Shown in pieces: positions 35,852-46,257 of a DNA stretch of 64,000 bases (position 1 is its first letter; each line of letters opens with the position of its first letter). Position numbers and translations under genes: made by a program. Under the pieces are notes generated by a model. It was given only the letters and a program-made list of their open reading frames with translations, ran no database searches and was not told the origin of the DNA. The DNA is from Burkholderia pyrrocinia (GTDB lineage: Bacteria; Pseudomonadota; Gammaproteobacteria; Burkholderiales; Burkholderiaceae): assembly GCF_001028665.1 (NCBI RefSeq), contig NZ_CP011504.1, positions 620,001-684,000 of the forward strand, given 5' to 3'.

Positions 35852-38152
35852 TCAGGCAGACGCACCCCGATTCGCCTCAATCACCGTCAACGCCGCCATA
35901 TTCACGATCCGCCGCACGGTCGCGCTCGAAGTGAGAATGTTCACGGGTGCGTTGACGCCGAGCAGGAACGGCCCCACCGCCACATTGCTGCCCGCCTCGG
36001 TCTTGAGCAGGTTGTAAGCAATATTCCCCGCATCGACGTTCGGACAAACGAGCAGATTCGCAGCCCCCTTCAGCGGCGACATCGGCAGCAGCTTCGACCG
36101 CAGCCCCTCATCGAGCGCACAGTCGCCATGCATCTCGCCATCCGCCTCGATATCGGGTGCCTGCTCCCGGACGATCTCCAGCGCCCGCCGCATCTTCACG
36201 CCCGAAGCCGCACTCCCTGACCCAAAATTCGACCGCGACAGCAACGCAGCCTTCGGCGTGAGATTCAACCATTCCATCTGCCGAGCCGCAGCAATCGTGA
36301 ATTCCGCGATCTGTTCGGCATCGGGATTGTCGTTGACGTGCGTATCCACCAGCGCCACTGTCCGCTGATCGAGCAGCAGAATATTCATTGCTGCATACGT
36401 AGAAGCACCCGGCTTCTTGCCGATCACTTCGTCGACGAACCGCAGGTGATTGTGATACTCGCCAACGGTCCCGCAAATCATGCCGTCCGCATCGCCGAGC
36501 CGCACCATCATCGCGCCGATCAACGTCAGGCGACGCCGCATTTCGACGCGCGCCATCTCCTTCGAAATACCATCCCGGCACCGCAGTTCCCAATACGTCG
36601 TCCAGTACTGCGGGAACCGCTCGTCATATTCCGGATTGGTCACTTCGACATCCTGACCGAGCCGCAGGCGCAGACCAAACCGCTCGATCCGTGCAAGCAG
36701 CACCTCCGGACGCCCAACCAGGATCGGGCGCGCCAGCTTCTCGTCGACGATCACCTGCACGGCGCGAAGCACGCGCTCGTCTTCGCCTTCGGTGAAGACG
36801 ATCCGTGCCTTGCCGCCGTCACGCACAAGCTGACGCGCCGTCGCGAACAGCGGCTTCATGAACGCGCCGGAGTGGTAGACGAATTGCTGCAGTTGCTCGA
36901 CATACGCGTCGAGATTCGCCAGCGGGCGCGTCGCGACACCGCCCTCCATCGCCGCCTTGGCCACGGCCGGCGCGATACGAACGATCAGGCGCGGATCGAA
37001 CGGCTTCGGAATCAGGTATTGCGGACCGAACGCCACGTCGTACGCGCCATACGCAGCCGCCACGACTTCGTTCTGCTCTTCCTCGGCAAGCCCCGCGATC
37101 GCGTGAACGGCGGCGATTTCCATTTCGCGGGTGATCGTCGTCGCGCCCACGTCCAGTGCGCCGCGGAAAATATACGGGAAGCACAGGACGTTGTTGACCT
37201 GGTTCGGGTAGTCCGAGCGGCCCGTCGCGATCACGACATCGTCGCGCGTCGCATGCGCCAGTTCCGGGAAGATTTCCGGCGTCGGGTTGGCCAGCGCGAG
37301 AATCAGCGGACGCGGCGCCATCTCCTTCAGCATCTCCGCGCTCAGAATGCCGCCGACCGACAGCCCCAGGAACACGTCCGCGCCGCCGATGACTTCGGAC
37401 AGCTTGCGCGCATCGGTTTCCTGCGCAAAGCGCGACTTTGCCGGGTCCATCAGCGTGGTACGGCCGCGATAGACGACGCCTTCGATATCGGTCACCCAGA
37501 TGTTCTCGACCGGCAGCCCGAGGTCGACCAGCAGGTCCAGACAGGCCAGCGCGGCCGCACCGGCCCCCGACGTCACGACCTTCACCTCCTTGATCGACTT
37601 CCCGACGACCTTCAGCCCGTTGATGAAAGCGGCCGACACGGTAATGGCGGTGCCGTGCTGATCGTCATGGAAAACGGGAATCTTCATGCGTTCGCGCAGC
37701 TTCTGCTCGACCGTGAAGCACTCCGGCGCCTTGATGTCCTCGAGATTGATGCCGCCGAACGTCGGCTCAAGACCGGCGATGATGTCGACCAGCTTGTCCG
37801 GATCGGTTTCGTTGATCTCGATGTCGAAGACGTCGATCCCGGCGAACTTCTTGAACAGGACGGCCTTGCCTTCCATGACCGGCTTCGATGCGAGCGGGCC
37901 GATGTTGCCCAGACCGAGCACCGCGGTGCCGTTCGTGATCACGCCCACCAGGTTGCCGCGGCTCGTGAAGCGGTGCGCCTGCAGCGGATCGGCCGCGATC
38001 GCCTCGCACACGCCTGCTACGCCCGGGGTGTAAGCCAGCGCGAGATCGCGCTGGGTCACGAGCGGCTTGCTGGCGACGACCGAGATCTTCCCCGGGGTCG
38101 GAAACTCGTGATAGTCGAACGCTGCCTGCTGCTGTGTCTCTGTCTGTTTCAT
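35852..38152 (-). CDS. maeB: NADP-dependent malic enzyme with phosphotransacetylase domain
   Basis: 766 aa from ATG 38152. Residues about 1-430 are malic enzyme: [41 protein letters not shown] (in two blocks), [22 protein letters not shown] and NAD(P) motif [14 protein letters not shown]. The remainder is a phosphate acetyl/butyryl-transferase-like domain ([31 protein letters not shown]), usually regulatory through acetyl-CoA. It oxidatively decarboxylates malate to pyruvate, supplying NADPH during growth on organic acids. It is divergent from the LysR gene at 38274. Confidence 0.95.
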   Translation of the reverse strand: MKQTETQQQAAFDYHEFPTPGKISVVASKPLVTQRDLALAYTPGVAGVCEAIAADPLQAHRFTSRGNLVGVITNGTAVLGLGNIGPLASKPVMEGKAVLFKKFAGIDVFDIEINETDPDKLVDIIAGLEPTFGGINLEDIKAPECFTVEQKLRERMKIPVFHDDQHGTAITVSAAFINGLKVVGKSIKEVKVVTSGAGAAALACLDLLVDLGLPVENIWVTDIEGVVYRGRTTLMDPAKSRFAQETDARKLSEVIGGADVFLGLSVGGILSAEMLKEMAPRPLILALANPTPEIFPELAHATRDDVVIATGRSDYPNQVNNVLCFPYIFRGALDVGATTITREMEIAAVHAIAGLAEEEQNEVVAAAYGAYDVAFGPQYLIPKPFDPRLIVRIAPAVAKAAMEGGVATRPLANLDAYVEQLQQFVYHSGAFMKPLFATARQLVRDGGKARIVFTEGEDERVLRAVQVIVDEKLARPILVGRPEVLLARIERFGLRLRLGQDVEVTNPEYDERFPQYWTTYWELRCRDGISKEMARVEMRRRLTLIGAMMVRLGDADGMICGTVGEYHNHLRFVDEVIGKKPGASTYAAMNILLLDQRTVALVDTHVNDNPDAEQIAEFTIAAARQMEWLNLTPKAALLSRSNFGSGSAASGVKMRRALEIVREQAPDIEADGEMHGDCALDEGLRSKLLPMSPLKGAANLLVCPNVDAGNIAYNLLKTEAGSNVAVGPFLLGVNAPVNILTSSATVRRIVNMAALTVIEANRGASA

Positions 38153-38273
38153 GTTTTTCGGTCCGGGCACGGGCGCCAGGCCAGTCCCGGCGCGATCCAT
38201 GAAGGTGATTCTAGGGATCCGCCATAAGGAGACGATTCTATTTTAATATCGGCCCATCACTTTTTCATGATGA

Positions 38274-39260
38274 ATGCATGACCAGTCAATGACTTTTGAC
38301 GCAAACGACGTGGTCAGGCGGCTGGGCGCACGTCTGAAGATTCGGCATCTGGTGTTGTTGCTGCAGATCCAGCAGCACGGGTCGCTGACGCGCGTCGCGG
38401 AGCACATGGCCAGCAGCCAGCCCGCCGTGACGAACGCGCTGTCCGAGCTGGAGAGCATGTTCGGCACGCCGCTGTTCGAGCGCTCGTCGCGCGGCATGCG
38501 GCCGACTGCGCTCGGCGCTGTCGTGCTCGAACGGGCGAAGGCGATGATCAAGGATCTCGACCACCTCGCCCGCGAGATGGAGACCGTCGCCGCCGGGCAT
38601 GCGGCCCACCTGCACATCGGCGTGATTCCGTTCATCTCCGGCCAGATGCTGTCGGCGGCGCTGAAGCGGCTGCAAGCGCGGATGGAGCGGCGCCTGACCG
38701 TGACGATCCACGAAGGCACCAGCGATCAACTGCTGCTGCAGCTCAAGGACCACAGCGTCGATATCGTGATCGGGCGCGCGTCGTCGGCGGTCGATCTGGG
38801 CCAGGTTTCCTTCGAGGTGCTGTACCAGCAGCAGCCACGCATGATCGCGAGCCGGCGCCTTGCCGCGAAACTGGCTCGCACGCCGCTGGACTGGAACAAG
38901 CTGCACGCGCTCGACTGGATTCTCGGCGCGCCGCATACGCCGATGCGGGAACAGGTGACCGACCTGTTTCTGTCGGCCGGCATCCCGCCGCCCGTTCCGA
39001 TCGTCGAAAGTTACTCGTCCAAGCTGATCGGCGAAATGATCGCGTCGAGCGACGAGGCCGTGTCGATCGTGCCGGCCGATATCGCGGAGGAACTGGTGCG
39101 GATTGCCGGCGTGGCGATCGTGCCTTATTCGCTGGTGTGGACGCTTCCGCCGATTGCGCTGTTTACCCGCTCGGCCGACTCGCACTCGCCGGCGCGGGAT
39201 TTGCTCGTCGACGCGCTACGCGAGGTGTGTAGAGAGACGTATGGGGAAGCGCGGCGATAA
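38274..39260 (+). CDS. LysR-family regulator divergent from maeB
   Basis: 328 aa from ATG 38274, or 323 aa from MTFDANDVV at 38289. The HTH is GSLTRVAEHMASSQPAVTNALSELESMFG. The domain layout, RLKIRHLVLLLQIQQHG then LHIGVIPFISGQ, is that of the GbpR/PcaQ-like group that controls aromatic or organic-acid pathways. Shared intergenic DNA with maeB is 121 bp and A/T-rich (38235-38275). It may regulate maeB or itself only. Confidence 0.9.
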   Translation: MHDQSMTFDANDVVRRLGARLKIRHLVLLLQIQQHGSLTRVAEHMASSQPAVTNALSELESMFGTPLFERSSRGMRPTALGAVVLERAKAMIKDLDHLAREMETVAAGHAAHLHIGVIPFISGQMLSAALKRLQARMERRLTVTIHEGTSDQLLLQLKDHSVDIVIGRASSAVDLGQVSFEVLYQQQPRMIASRRLAAKLARTPLDWNKLHALDWILGAPHTPMREQVTDLFLSAGIPPPVPIVESYSSKLIGEMIASSDEAVSIVPADIAEELVRIAGVAIVPYSLVWTLPPIALFTRSADSHSPARDLLVDALREVCRETYGEARR

Positions 39261-39460
39261 GGTTTGGGACCTGCCGCACGGCTAGCAACAATTCATGCTC
39301 GCAGTGCGAGCGATCCATCTTGCCGGCTTCTCATGTTCGCGCGCGCACACCCTCAGTCACGCCCATGTTCACTCGCGGCTTCGAAGACATCCGTCAACCG
39401 CTTTCGATAAAAGCGTGACGCGAGAGACAGCCCCGCCGCCCAACGCGCCTCGACAGAAAG

Positions 39461-39841
39461 TCACCCGTCCGCCCGCTGACAAACCACCTCGATATTGTGC
39501 CCGTCCGGCCCGATGACGAACGCCGCGTAGTAATTCGCGTTATAACGCGGCCTCAGCCCCGGCGCGCCATTGTCTTTCCCGCCCGCCTCCAGCGCCGCGC
39601 GATAGAACTCGTCGACTTGCCTTCGATTCTCGGCCTTGAATGCGATGTGAAGATGCGCGGGCTTCTCCGAGGTCTGGAACAGACACAACGAAGGCTGCCA
39701 CGGCCCCGGCGGACAAAGCTCGACGCCGTACGAAGGCTCCCCCTCCCCCGCGACCACTACGCCAAGCGGCTCGAGTGCCTTGAGGAAAAACGCCTTGCTC
39801 GCTGCGAAATCGCTGACTCCGAATTTGACGTGGTCAAACAT
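39461..39841 (-). CDS. VOC-superfamily (glyoxalase/bleomycin resistance) protein
   Basis: 126 aa from ATG 39841 with GAGGGGGAA upstream. MFDHVKFGVSDFAASKAFFLKALEPLG is the first beta-alpha-beta-beta-beta unit, and NYYAAFVIGPDGHNIEVVCQ the last, with a metal-type Glu in the final strand and His in the first and in AHLHIAF. It may be a lyase, dioxygenase or binding protein. No neighbour hints at substrate. The gene stands alone on the minus strand, next to a GNAT gene. Confidence 0.88.
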   Translation of the reverse strand: MFDHVKFGVSDFAASKAFFLKALEPLGVVVAGEGEPSYGVELCPPGPWQPSLCLFQTSEKPAHLHIAFKAENRRQVDEFYRAALEAGGKDNGAPGLRPRYNANYYAAFVIGPDGHNIEVVCQRADG

Positions 39842-39945
39842 GAGTTCCCCCTCGGATAGTTGGGCCCGCCCGCGCCCCGACTTGATGTACGGATCACCGC
39901 GATGTTGCCACATGCAGCCATTCGCGGGCAGCCCCGTCCGCCCCA

Positions 39946-40791
39946 TCACCCCAGCTCGAACGACGTCACCCCGAACACGCGATCGATCGCGATCGCGGGC
40001 GCATCTTTCGTGTACATCCGCGCGGTCTCGAAGACGCTCGTCATGCCGTGCCGTTCCGCGAGCGCGACGGCCGCGGGATTCGTTTCGGGCACGTCGAGCA
40101 CGATGACCTCGCCGGGCATGCTCGCCGCCAGCGCGCGAAACAGCCCGGTGGCGACGTCTGCATCATCGGCAAAGAGCGGGCCGATCTTGCAGCCCGCCTT
40201 GCAGCGGCGCACGACACCGTACCCGGCGACGCGGCCGGCGTCGACTGTTGCGAGCGCAACGGCATCCGGCTGCGCGATCCACGCGGAGACGAAACGCTCG
40301 CGCGCCGCGGGAAAACACTGGCGATCGTAGGCAAGCAACTGCTCGAACGGCACATCGGCCGCTGAGGCTACATGCGCGCACCCGATGCCGTCCACGCGCC
40401 CCTGATAGCGGACGTTGCGGTACGCGAGCCGGAACCCGGACTTCCTGTAGTTCGCCTGCTGCGCGACGACACCATCGAGACCGACGTTGCGGTCGCCGAG
40501 ATAACGCATGCCGTGCTGCCAGATCCGCATACCGAAGCCTTTGCCGCGGAACCCGGGCTTCACGATGTAAAGACCGATGAAGCCGAAGCTTTCGTCATAG
40601 GCGACAGCGGCGAGGCACGCGACCGGTTCGCCGCGCCACATGCCGACGAAGAAACCGGCCGGGTCCGCTTCCCTGAAACAGTGCGGGTCATGCCAGCCGG
40701 GGTTCCACCCTTCCGCAGCCGCCCATTCGACCGACATGGCTACCTCGTCGGCCGACATGGTGCGCACGATAAAGTCACCGCCTTGATCCAT
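39946..40791 (-). CDS. GNAT acetyltransferase with second acetyltransferase-like domain
   Basis: 281 aa from ATG 40791 (MDQGGDFIVRTM). The N-terminal GNAT domain has VKPGFRGKGFGMRIWQHGM, matching the acetyl-CoA loop (R/Q-x-x-G-x-G/A). The C-terminal half (VPFEQLLAYDRQCFPAARERFV, GYGVVRRCKAGCKIGPLFADD) matches the YitH/HolE-type DUF1248 acetyltransferase extension. Acceptor unknown. Two closely spaced genes on the minus strand (this and the VOC gene) may be a unit, with this gene first. Confidence 0.88.
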   Translation of the reverse strand: MDQGGDFIVRTMSADEVAMSVEWAAAEGWNPGWHDPHCFREADPAGFFVGMWRGEPVACLAAVAYDESFGFIGLYIVKPGFRGKGFGMRIWQHGMRYLGDRNVGLDGVVAQQANYRKSGFRLAYRNVRYQGRVDGIGCAHVASAADVPFEQLLAYDRQCFPAARERFVSAWIAQPDAVALATVDAGRVAGYGVVRRCKAGCKIGPLFADDADVATGLFRALAASMPGEVIVLDVPETNPAAVALAERHGMTSVFETARMYTKDAPAIAIDRVFGVTSFELG

Positions 40792-41204
40792 GGTTCGCTC
40801 CACTCGCGGCTTCAAGGATCGCCGCCTCGTGTTACGCAAAAATGCATCGGGAAAGCGCCGGCAAGCGAGCGCCGGCCAACTGACAGAACAGACCGTGCAA
40901 TCATGCCGTAAGCCACGGCTGCCGATCGCGTCATCATAATCCCAAGGGCGGGTATCGGAGTGGAGCGGTCATCGCAGTTGTTCCGGTTCGACAGGCACCG
41001 AAATTGACGCGTATCGGCAGTCCCGGACGACCGGCCACCAGGTTAGCAGTCCTCGAATGTCGAACGTGCAACCGGCCGCAACGAGTCACCAAGCGCCCAC
41101 CACCAAAATCCACGAAGCACAAAAAAAGGCCCGACAAAGTCGGGCCAATGGGTTTGAGACACAAGGAGAATCCCGCCCACCCTGCACCGGGCGGTTACGC
41201 CGCA
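40792..41204. other. Intergenic region with a terminator
   Basis: 413 bp between divergently oriented and convergent neighbours. It holds the DAO-gene terminator (41121-41146). The rest shows no supported gene; frames near 41000-41160 lack a ribosome site. Confidence 0.55.
41121..41146 (-). terminator. Intrinsic terminator of the FAD oxidoreductase gene
   Basis: Minus strand GGCCCGAC, three-base loop, GTCGGGCC and then seven T residues. It is about 58 bp beyond the stop at 41205. Confidence 0.9.
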
Positions 41205-42377
41205 CTACACGACGTTCTTTTCGACGATCGGCCGGTTTTCCAGCACGCGCGCCCAGCCGAGCGACGACAGGTCGAGCGATTCATAACGCCCGCCCAGGAT
41301 GAGTTCACTGACGCCACGCCCTGTCGCCGGCCCCTGCTGCAGCCCGTGGCCGCTATAGCCGTTCGCGAACACGACGTTGTCGAGTTCCGGGTGATACCCG
41401 ATGATTGCGTTGTGGTCGAACACGTTGTACTCGTAGTACCCGGACCAGCAGTTCTCCACGCGCAGCGCCTCGAACTCCGGCACGCGATTCGCGAGCGTCG
41501 GCCAGATCACCTCGTCGAACAGGTCGTGATCGACTTCGTCGAGCGGCAGATCGTCCGGGTCGCGGTCCGGGCTCGGCGACGTCCCGCAGATATACGTGCG
41601 CCCTTCCGGCCGGAAATACACGCCCGTCGGATCGATCAGCAGCGGGCAATCGGTGAGCTTCGCCGGCGACGACACGTTGAAGATGCTGCGGCGCCGCGCA
41701 TACACGGGAATGTCGATGCCCATCATCGACGACAGCGTGCGCGTCCACGCACCGGCCGCGTTGACGAGCGTGTCGCACGCATGGCGCTCACCGTCGCCCG
41801 TCATGACATGCGTGATCTTCCGTCCATCGCGCACCACCTCCTTCACATCGGCCGGCACATACCGCGCACCGAGCGCCTGCGCTTTCTTGCGCAGCGCCTG
41901 CACGAGCCCGTAGCCGTCGAACCAGCCTTCGCCGCTCACGCCGTACGCGCCCGACACGAGATCGTCGACGTTCAGCCACGGAAACTTCGCACGCAGCGCA
42001 TCGCGATCCATCAACCGGATATCGGCGCCGAGGCGGGTCTGCAGCGCATGGTTCTCGCGCAGCGTCGCATCGCCGGCCGGCGTTGCCAGGAACAGGTAAC
42101 CGCCTTCGTGCAGATCGATCGACGGCCGGTTGCCGTCCACTTCGAGCCGTTCGCCGATCGTGCGCAGGAAGTCGATGCCGAACAGCGACATCTCGATCGA
42201 CAGCGGCGTCGAGAACTGCTGGCGAATCGATGCGGCCGACAGCGCCGACGACGATCGCGCATAGGTGGGGTCGCGTTCGATGACGGTCACGGCGACCGTC
42301 GGATCGGTGGCGCGCAGGAAATAGGCGATCGAGCTGCCGATCACACCACCGCCGACGATGACGACTTGAGAACTCAC
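41205..42377 (-). CDS. FAD-dependent amine oxidoreductase (DAO/sarcosine oxidase-like)
   Basis: 390 aa from a GTG at 42377 with GGAG upstream. The dinucleotide-binding motif VVIVGGGVIGSSIAYFL opens the protein, followed by SIRQQFSTPLSIEMS, VNAAGAWTRTLSSMMG and C-terminal ANGYSGHGLQQGPATGRGVSELILGG (in parts), all of the glycine/D-amino-acid oxidase superfamily. It probably oxidises a secondary amine or D-amino acid, feeding electrons to O2 or a carrier. The branched-chain binding-protein gene lies upstream on the same strand, but a terminator at 42397-42421 separates them. Confidence 0.9.
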   Translation of the reverse strand: MSSQVVIVGGGVIGSSIAYFLRATDPTVAVTVIERDPTYARSSSALSAASIRQQFSTPLSIEMSLFGIDFLRTIGERLEVDGNRPSIDLHEGGYLFLATPAGDATLRENHALQTRLGADIRLMDRDALRAKFPWLNVDDLVSGAYGVSGEGWFDGYGLVQALRKKAQALGARYVPADVKEVVRDGRKITHVMTGDGERHACDTLVNAAGAWTRTLSSMMGIDIPVYARRRSIFNVSSPAKLTDCPLLIDPTGVYFRPEGRTYICGTSPSPDRDPDDLPLDEVDHDLFDEVIWPTLANRVPEFEALRVENCWSGYYEYNVFDHNAIIGYHPELDNVVFANGYSGHGLQQGPATGRGVSELILGGRYESLDLSSLGWARVLENRPIVEKNVV

Positions 42378-42396
42378 GACTGACTCCAGTTGCACG

Positions 42397-42421
42397 TAAA
42401 AGACGCGGCCAGCCGGCCGCG
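42397..42421 (-). terminator. Candidate terminator between binding-protein and oxidoreductase genes
   Basis: Minus strand CGCGGCC, GGCT loop, GGCCGCG followed by TCTTTTA. It sits just before the FAD oxidoreductase start, so it may also act as a leader attenuator. Confidence 0.6.
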
Positions 42422-42569
42422 CCCGTTGGTTGTTCATGCCGCGTCGCGCGCGGCGTCGCGCCTGCAGGCTTCCGGTGCGATCGCCCCGGCGCGCGCCGCG
42501 ACCGCAACCGATCGCTCACGGTATTTCAGCACGTCCGGCATCGCCGCGAAAGCCCGCGCGCGCTTGCGT

Positions 42570-43721
42570 TCAATCCGCCGATTTCGTCGTGACGGGCTGC
42601 CACGCGGCGTTCTTCACTTCGTACAGCGTCGAGCTCGGGTTCTTCAGGTCGCCCGTGTTCGTGAACGCGATCGTTCCGGTGATGCCGTCGTAGCGCGTGC
42701 CCTTCAGCGCGCCGTTGAAATCGGCCGGCTTCGTCGAGTTCGCCTTCTGCATCGCATTGATCGCGATCCACGTCGCGTCGTACGCGAACGGCGCATACGC
42801 GAGCATGTCGACGCCGTACTTCTGCTTGAATTTCGTTTCGAACAGCTTGCCCTTCGCGAGACGCGACAGCGGCTGCCCGTATTCCCACACGGCCGCGCCT
42901 TCCGCCGCATTGCCGGCCAGCTTGATGAAGTTCGCGTTCATCACGCCGCCGCCCGCGAGGAACTGCGCGCGGATGCCGAGCTGGCGCATGCGCTTGACGA
43001 GCATCGCGGCCTGCGCGTCGAGGCCGCCGAAGAACACGAGGTCGGCATTCGTGCTCTTGATCTTCGTGAGCTGCGCGCTGAAGTCGACGGCCTTGTCGTT
43101 CGTGAACTCGCGCGCGACGATCGTGCCGCCATTCGCCTTCACGGACTTCTCGAATTCGTCGGCTTCGCCCTGGCCGAACGCGGTGCGATCGTCGATGATC
43201 GCGATGCGCTTCGCCTTGGTCACGCTCGCCGCATAGGCCCCGGCGTTGCCGGCGTTCTGCGTGTCGGTCGCGATCACGCGGTACACGGTGCCGAGCCCGG
43301 CGCGCGTGATGTCGGGATTGGTCGCCGACGGCGTAATCATCGGAATGCCGGCCTTCGCGTAGATCTTCGACGCGGGCAGCGTCGTGCCCGAATTGAAATG
43401 GCCGATCACGACGGCCACCTGCGCATCGGCGAGTTGCTGCGCGGCCTGCACGCCGGTGCGCGGATCGCTCTGGTCGTCCTGCGACGCGACGACGAACTTC
43501 ACGGGCTTGCCGCCCACCATCGTGCGCGCGGCATTCGCTTCGTCGACGGCCATGCGCACGCCGTTCTCGATGTCCTTGCCGTACGCGGCGCCGCCGCCCG
43601 TCAGCGGGCCGGCCACGCCGACCTTGACGACCGTCTCCTGCGCCTGGGCCGCGCCCGTCTGGAACGCGAGGATCGCGGCGGTCAATGCGATGCCGGAAAG
43701 CGAACGAATGCGGAACGTCAT
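42570..43721 (-). CDS. Branched-chain amino-acid ABC transporter substrate-binding protein (LivK-like)
   Basis: 383 aa, ATG at 43721. A signal peptide ends GAAQAQ, and the type I periplasmic-binding fold shows VVKVGVAGPLTGGGAAYGKDIENG, VVIGHFNSGTTLPAS, ITPSATNPDIT, YRVIATDTQNAG and VFFGGLDAQAAMLVKRM. It binds leucine, isoleucine, valine or related compounds for an ABC importer; the permease and ATPase genes are absent here. The 3' neighbour is an FAD oxidoreductase separated by a hairpin. Confidence 0.92.
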   Translation of the reverse strand: MTFRIRSLSGIALTAAILAFQTGAAQAQETVVKVGVAGPLTGGGAAYGKDIENGVRMAVDEANAARTMVGGKPVKFVVASQDDQSDPRTGVQAAQQLADAQVAVVIGHFNSGTTLPASKIYAKAGIPMITPSATNPDITRAGLGTVYRVIATDTQNAGNAGAYAASVTKAKRIAIIDDRTAFGQGEADEFEKSVKANGGTIVAREFTNDKAVDFSAQLTKIKSTNADLVFFGGLDAQAAMLVKRMRQLGIRAQFLAGGGVMNANFIKLAGNAAEGAAVWEYGQPLSRLAKGKLFETKFKQKYGVDMLAYAPFAYDATWIAINAMQKANSTKPADFNGALKGTRYDGITGTIAFTNTGDLKNPSSTLYEVKNAAWQPVTTKSAD

Positions 43722-44139
43722 GGCAGTCCTTGTTCTGTGGGTCGGGATGCAACGCGCGACTGCCGCGCGTCGGCGACCTCCTGCGTGCCGGTGATGTCGT
43801 CCGCCGCCGGGCGCCATTCAACGAAGGCGCCAAACCGGCCGGCCGATCACCGCGGTTCCGTCTCCGTAGAACCTTTCACCGCGAAAGAGGTGAATGGATT
43901 GTGGGTAGCCAATACCCGTGCAGCAAACGAATTATCGGAACTATGTTGTGAGGATTTGTCATCAAGTTCCGTGCATCCGGACGGCACACGGGCCGCGCGA
44001 CGGTGGGCCGTGTGTAGAAAGCATCAATCGCGGTACGCGCCTGCGCCCGTCCATCAAGGCCGGCCGTTGTAATGCCTATTGATCATCATCCTTCGACAAC
44101 GGCACGCGCTCGCGACGCACGCTGTATCGCATCGTCCGG
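43722..44139. other. Intergenic region without recognised gene
   Basis: 418 bp upstream of the LivK-like gene and downstream of the csbD gene. A GGCGCC inverted repeat occurs near 43802-43824. A/T content rises around 43900-43970, where the LivK-like gene promoter may lie. No coding frame is supported. Confidence 0.5.
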
Positions 44140-44331
44140 TCAGTGCCGATCCGTGCCCGTCTGCTTGCGCGTCGCATCGGTCGCCTCGCCGGCCTGCTCC
44201 TGGATCCTGCCGGCCTGCTGTTCGGCGACGCCTTCCGCTTCCGTCTTGCGGTCGCCCGTCACCTTGCCGAGCGCTTCCTTGAGCGAACCCTTGAGCTGCT
44301 TGAGCTTGCCTTCGATGCGATTGCTGTCCAT
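44140..44331 (-). CDS. CsbD-family stress protein (63 aa)
   Basis: MDSNRIEGKLKQLKGSLKEALGKVTGDR is the CsbD motif; the remainder is polar (EAEGVAEQQAGRIQEQAGEATD). AGGAGA precedes the ATG. CsbD proteins are small soluble stress proteins of unknown mechanism, induced in stationary phase. It lies downstream of the PAS-LuxR gene on the same strand, and a palindrome at 44435-44457 lies 104-126 bp before its start. A second CsbD gene is at 47017. Confidence 0.9.
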   Translation of the reverse strand: MDSNRIEGKLKQLKGSLKEALGKVTGDRKTEAEGVAEQQAGRIQEQAGEATDATRKQTGTDRH

Positions 44332-44434
44332 GGTCGTCTCCTGCAATGGTTGGGGAGAACCGGCGATGTGACGGCCCGCGCCGCACCGCCTAATGGACAG
44401 GTTCGCAAGCATCCGCCGCGCGCGGCAGATGCGG

Positions 44435-44457
44435 ATGCACCACCGCGCATGGTGCAT
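44435..44457 (-). promoter_or_regulatory. Dyad A upstream of csbD
   Basis: ATGCACCA, seven bases, TGGTGCAT: a perfect 8-bp inverted repeat, with further flank matches. It lies between the PAS-LuxR stop and the csbD start. See dyads at 46131 and 46258. Confidence 0.6.
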
Positions 44458-44471
44458 TCGTACCGACGGCG

Positions 44472-46028
44472 TCAGCCCTTGCCCTTCGCGCCGCCATTCT
44501 CCGCGCCCTTCTCGCGTGCGCCGCTCGCATCGGCCGCGCCGACGATTCCGCGCTCACGCGCCCACACGATCGCCTCGCCGCGGCTGTGCACGTCGAGCTT
44601 CGCGTAGATCGTCGCGACGTGATTGCGCACGGTGTTCGGCGCAAGCCCGAGGCGGCCGGCGATCTCCTTGTCCGCGAGACCGTGGCACAGCAGGTCGAAT
44701 ACGTCGCGCTCGCGCGCGGTCAGATCCGACAGTTGCGCGCCCGCGTCCGGCGCATTCGCGCGCCGCACGTTCGCGAGCTTCTCGATCAGCGTGCGGCTGA
44801 ACCACGACGCATCCTGCATCGCGGTCTCGATCGCGTAGACGAGTTCCATCTCGGTACGCTTGCGATCGCTGATGTCGAGCAGCGCGACGAGCAGGCAGTC
44901 GCGCCCGTGAATCGCAACGGGGTCGGCCGACACGACGCAATCGCGCACGTCGCCGTCGCGCGCGCGGATCTGCACGTCGGCGCTGCGTACGTTGCCGTCG
45001 CGCACGAGCCGAGCCTCGATGCGCTGCCACGCACCGCGTTCGGCCCACAGCCCGATCTCGTCCGCGGATTTGCCGAGCAGGTCGTCCTGCGGATGGCCCG
45101 TCATCGCGGCGAATGCATCGTTGACGTCGAGCAGTTCGAAACGGTCGGCCGTGACGATCGCGGTCGCGACCGGCGCCATCCGGAATGCCGTCGCGAAGCG
45201 CTCCTCGCTCTGCCGCAGCGCGCGCTCGGCTTGCTTGCGCGGTTCGAGATCCATGAACGTGAACAGCATGCACGCTTCGTCGTTCACGTCGATCGGCTGC
45301 CCGGCGACAACCACCGCCCTCGTGCTGCCGTCAGCGAGTTTCAGCACGGCTTCCATCTGCGGGATCGTCGCGCCTTCGCCGAGCCGCTCGATCGCGAGCT
45401 CGCGCCGCCCCGCCTGTTCGAGCACGTCGATCTCGTACACCGAGCGGCCGAGCACGTCGTCGCGCGCATGGCCCGTCATGTCGAGAAAGCCCTGGTTGAC
45501 CTTCACGTAGCGCAGATCGTCGAGCCGGCAGATCACGGCCGGCGCCGGGTTCGCATTGAAGGTGCGTTCGAAGCGCTCCTCGGCGCTCGCCCATTCGGTC
45601 GCATCGTGCAGCACGAGCGCGAGGCAGTCGGGCTCGCCGGCCGCGTTCGTCAGCACGAGGCTGCGGATCCGGTGAACCCAGTTCACGGTTTCGTCGGCGG
45701 CCGATTCGACTTCGACCGTCACGTCGCTGAACTCCTCGCCGGCGATCACGCGATCCATCGGATAGTGGCCGTCGCGCACCGGATGGTTGTTCCGGTAGCG
45801 CAGCCGGAAACGCTCGCGGTATTCGGTGACGGTCGCGCCGAGCGCCTTCAGCTCGGTCACGCCGTGCATCGCGAGCGCGGCCTCGTTCGCCCAGACGATC
45901 CGCTGGTCGGGCTCGATCAGGATCACGCCCTCGGTGAGCCCCGCGATGATCTGGTGCAACTGGCGCCGGTCGGTATGCGACTTGAGCGCCTGTTCGTTTA
46001 CCTGTTCGTTCATCGAATGGTTGTCCAT
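44472..46028 (-). CDS. Triple-PAS LuxR-type transcriptional regulator
   Basis: 518 aa from ATG 46028 (an ATG at 46013 is possible; neither has a strong site). Three PAS domains follow each other, about residues 20-130, 150-275 and 285-395, each with NExFxxMTG-like motifs (WANEAALAMHGV, QGFLDMTGHARDD, NDAFAAMTGHPQDD). The C-terminus is a GerE/LuxR HTH (LTARERDVFDLLCHGLADKEIAGRLGLAPNTV, in parts). Such proteins sense redox, light or ligands by the PAS domains and bind DNA directly. Related dyads upstream of this gene, csbD and the plus-strand operon suggest it controls all three. Confidence 0.9.
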   Translation of the reverse strand: MDNHSMNEQVNEQALKSHTDRRQLHQIIAGLTEGVILIEPDQRIVWANEAALAMHGVTELKALGATVTEYRERFRLRYRNNHPVRDGHYPMDRVIAGEEFSDVTVEVESAADETVNWVHRIRSLVLTNAAGEPDCLALVLHDATEWASAEERFERTFNANPAPAVICRLDDLRYVKVNQGFLDMTGHARDDVLGRSVYEIDVLEQAGRRELAIERLGEGATIPQMEAVLKLADGSTRAVVVAGQPIDVNDEACMLFTFMDLEPRKQAERALRQSEERFATAFRMAPVATAIVTADRFELLDVNDAFAAMTGHPQDDLLGKSADEIGLWAERGAWQRIEARLVRDGNVRSADVQIRARDGDVRDCVVSADPVAIHGRDCLLVALLDISDRKRTEMELVYAIETAMQDASWFSRTLIEKLANVRRANAPDAGAQLSDLTARERDVFDLLCHGLADKEIAGRLGLAPNTVRNHVATIYAKLDVHSRGEAIVWARERGIVGAADASGAREKGAENGGAKGKG

Positions 46029-46130
46029 GTCGTCAACATGACCGCCGGCCCGGCCACACCTCGCTCCGACACGCGCCGGCCGGCGCGTGTGGCGATGATC
46101 GCCTGCCGCACATCGGCACGACAGGCGCGA

Positions 46131-46153
46131 ATGCACTAGCCGCCATAGTACAT
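46131..46153. promoter_or_regulatory. Dyad B upstream of the PAS-LuxR gene
   Basis: ATGCACTA, seven bases, TAGTACAT; the symmetry extends outward to GCGAATG and CATTCGC, 11 of 12 positions per arm. Same spacing as dyad A. Confidence 0.6.
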
Positions 46154-46257
46154 TCGCACGGCTCGCCGCTACCGTCCGGCATCCCGCCATCCGCCGCGCC
46201 CGCCGTTCCCCGCATATCAGGCAACCGACGCACACCAACCCCGTCACCGCCCCCCGT

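Noticed and set aside
36338..38227. 629-aa plus-strand frame opposite maeB
   Set aside because: Antisense shadow of malic enzyme; composition typical of reverse-frame ORFs.
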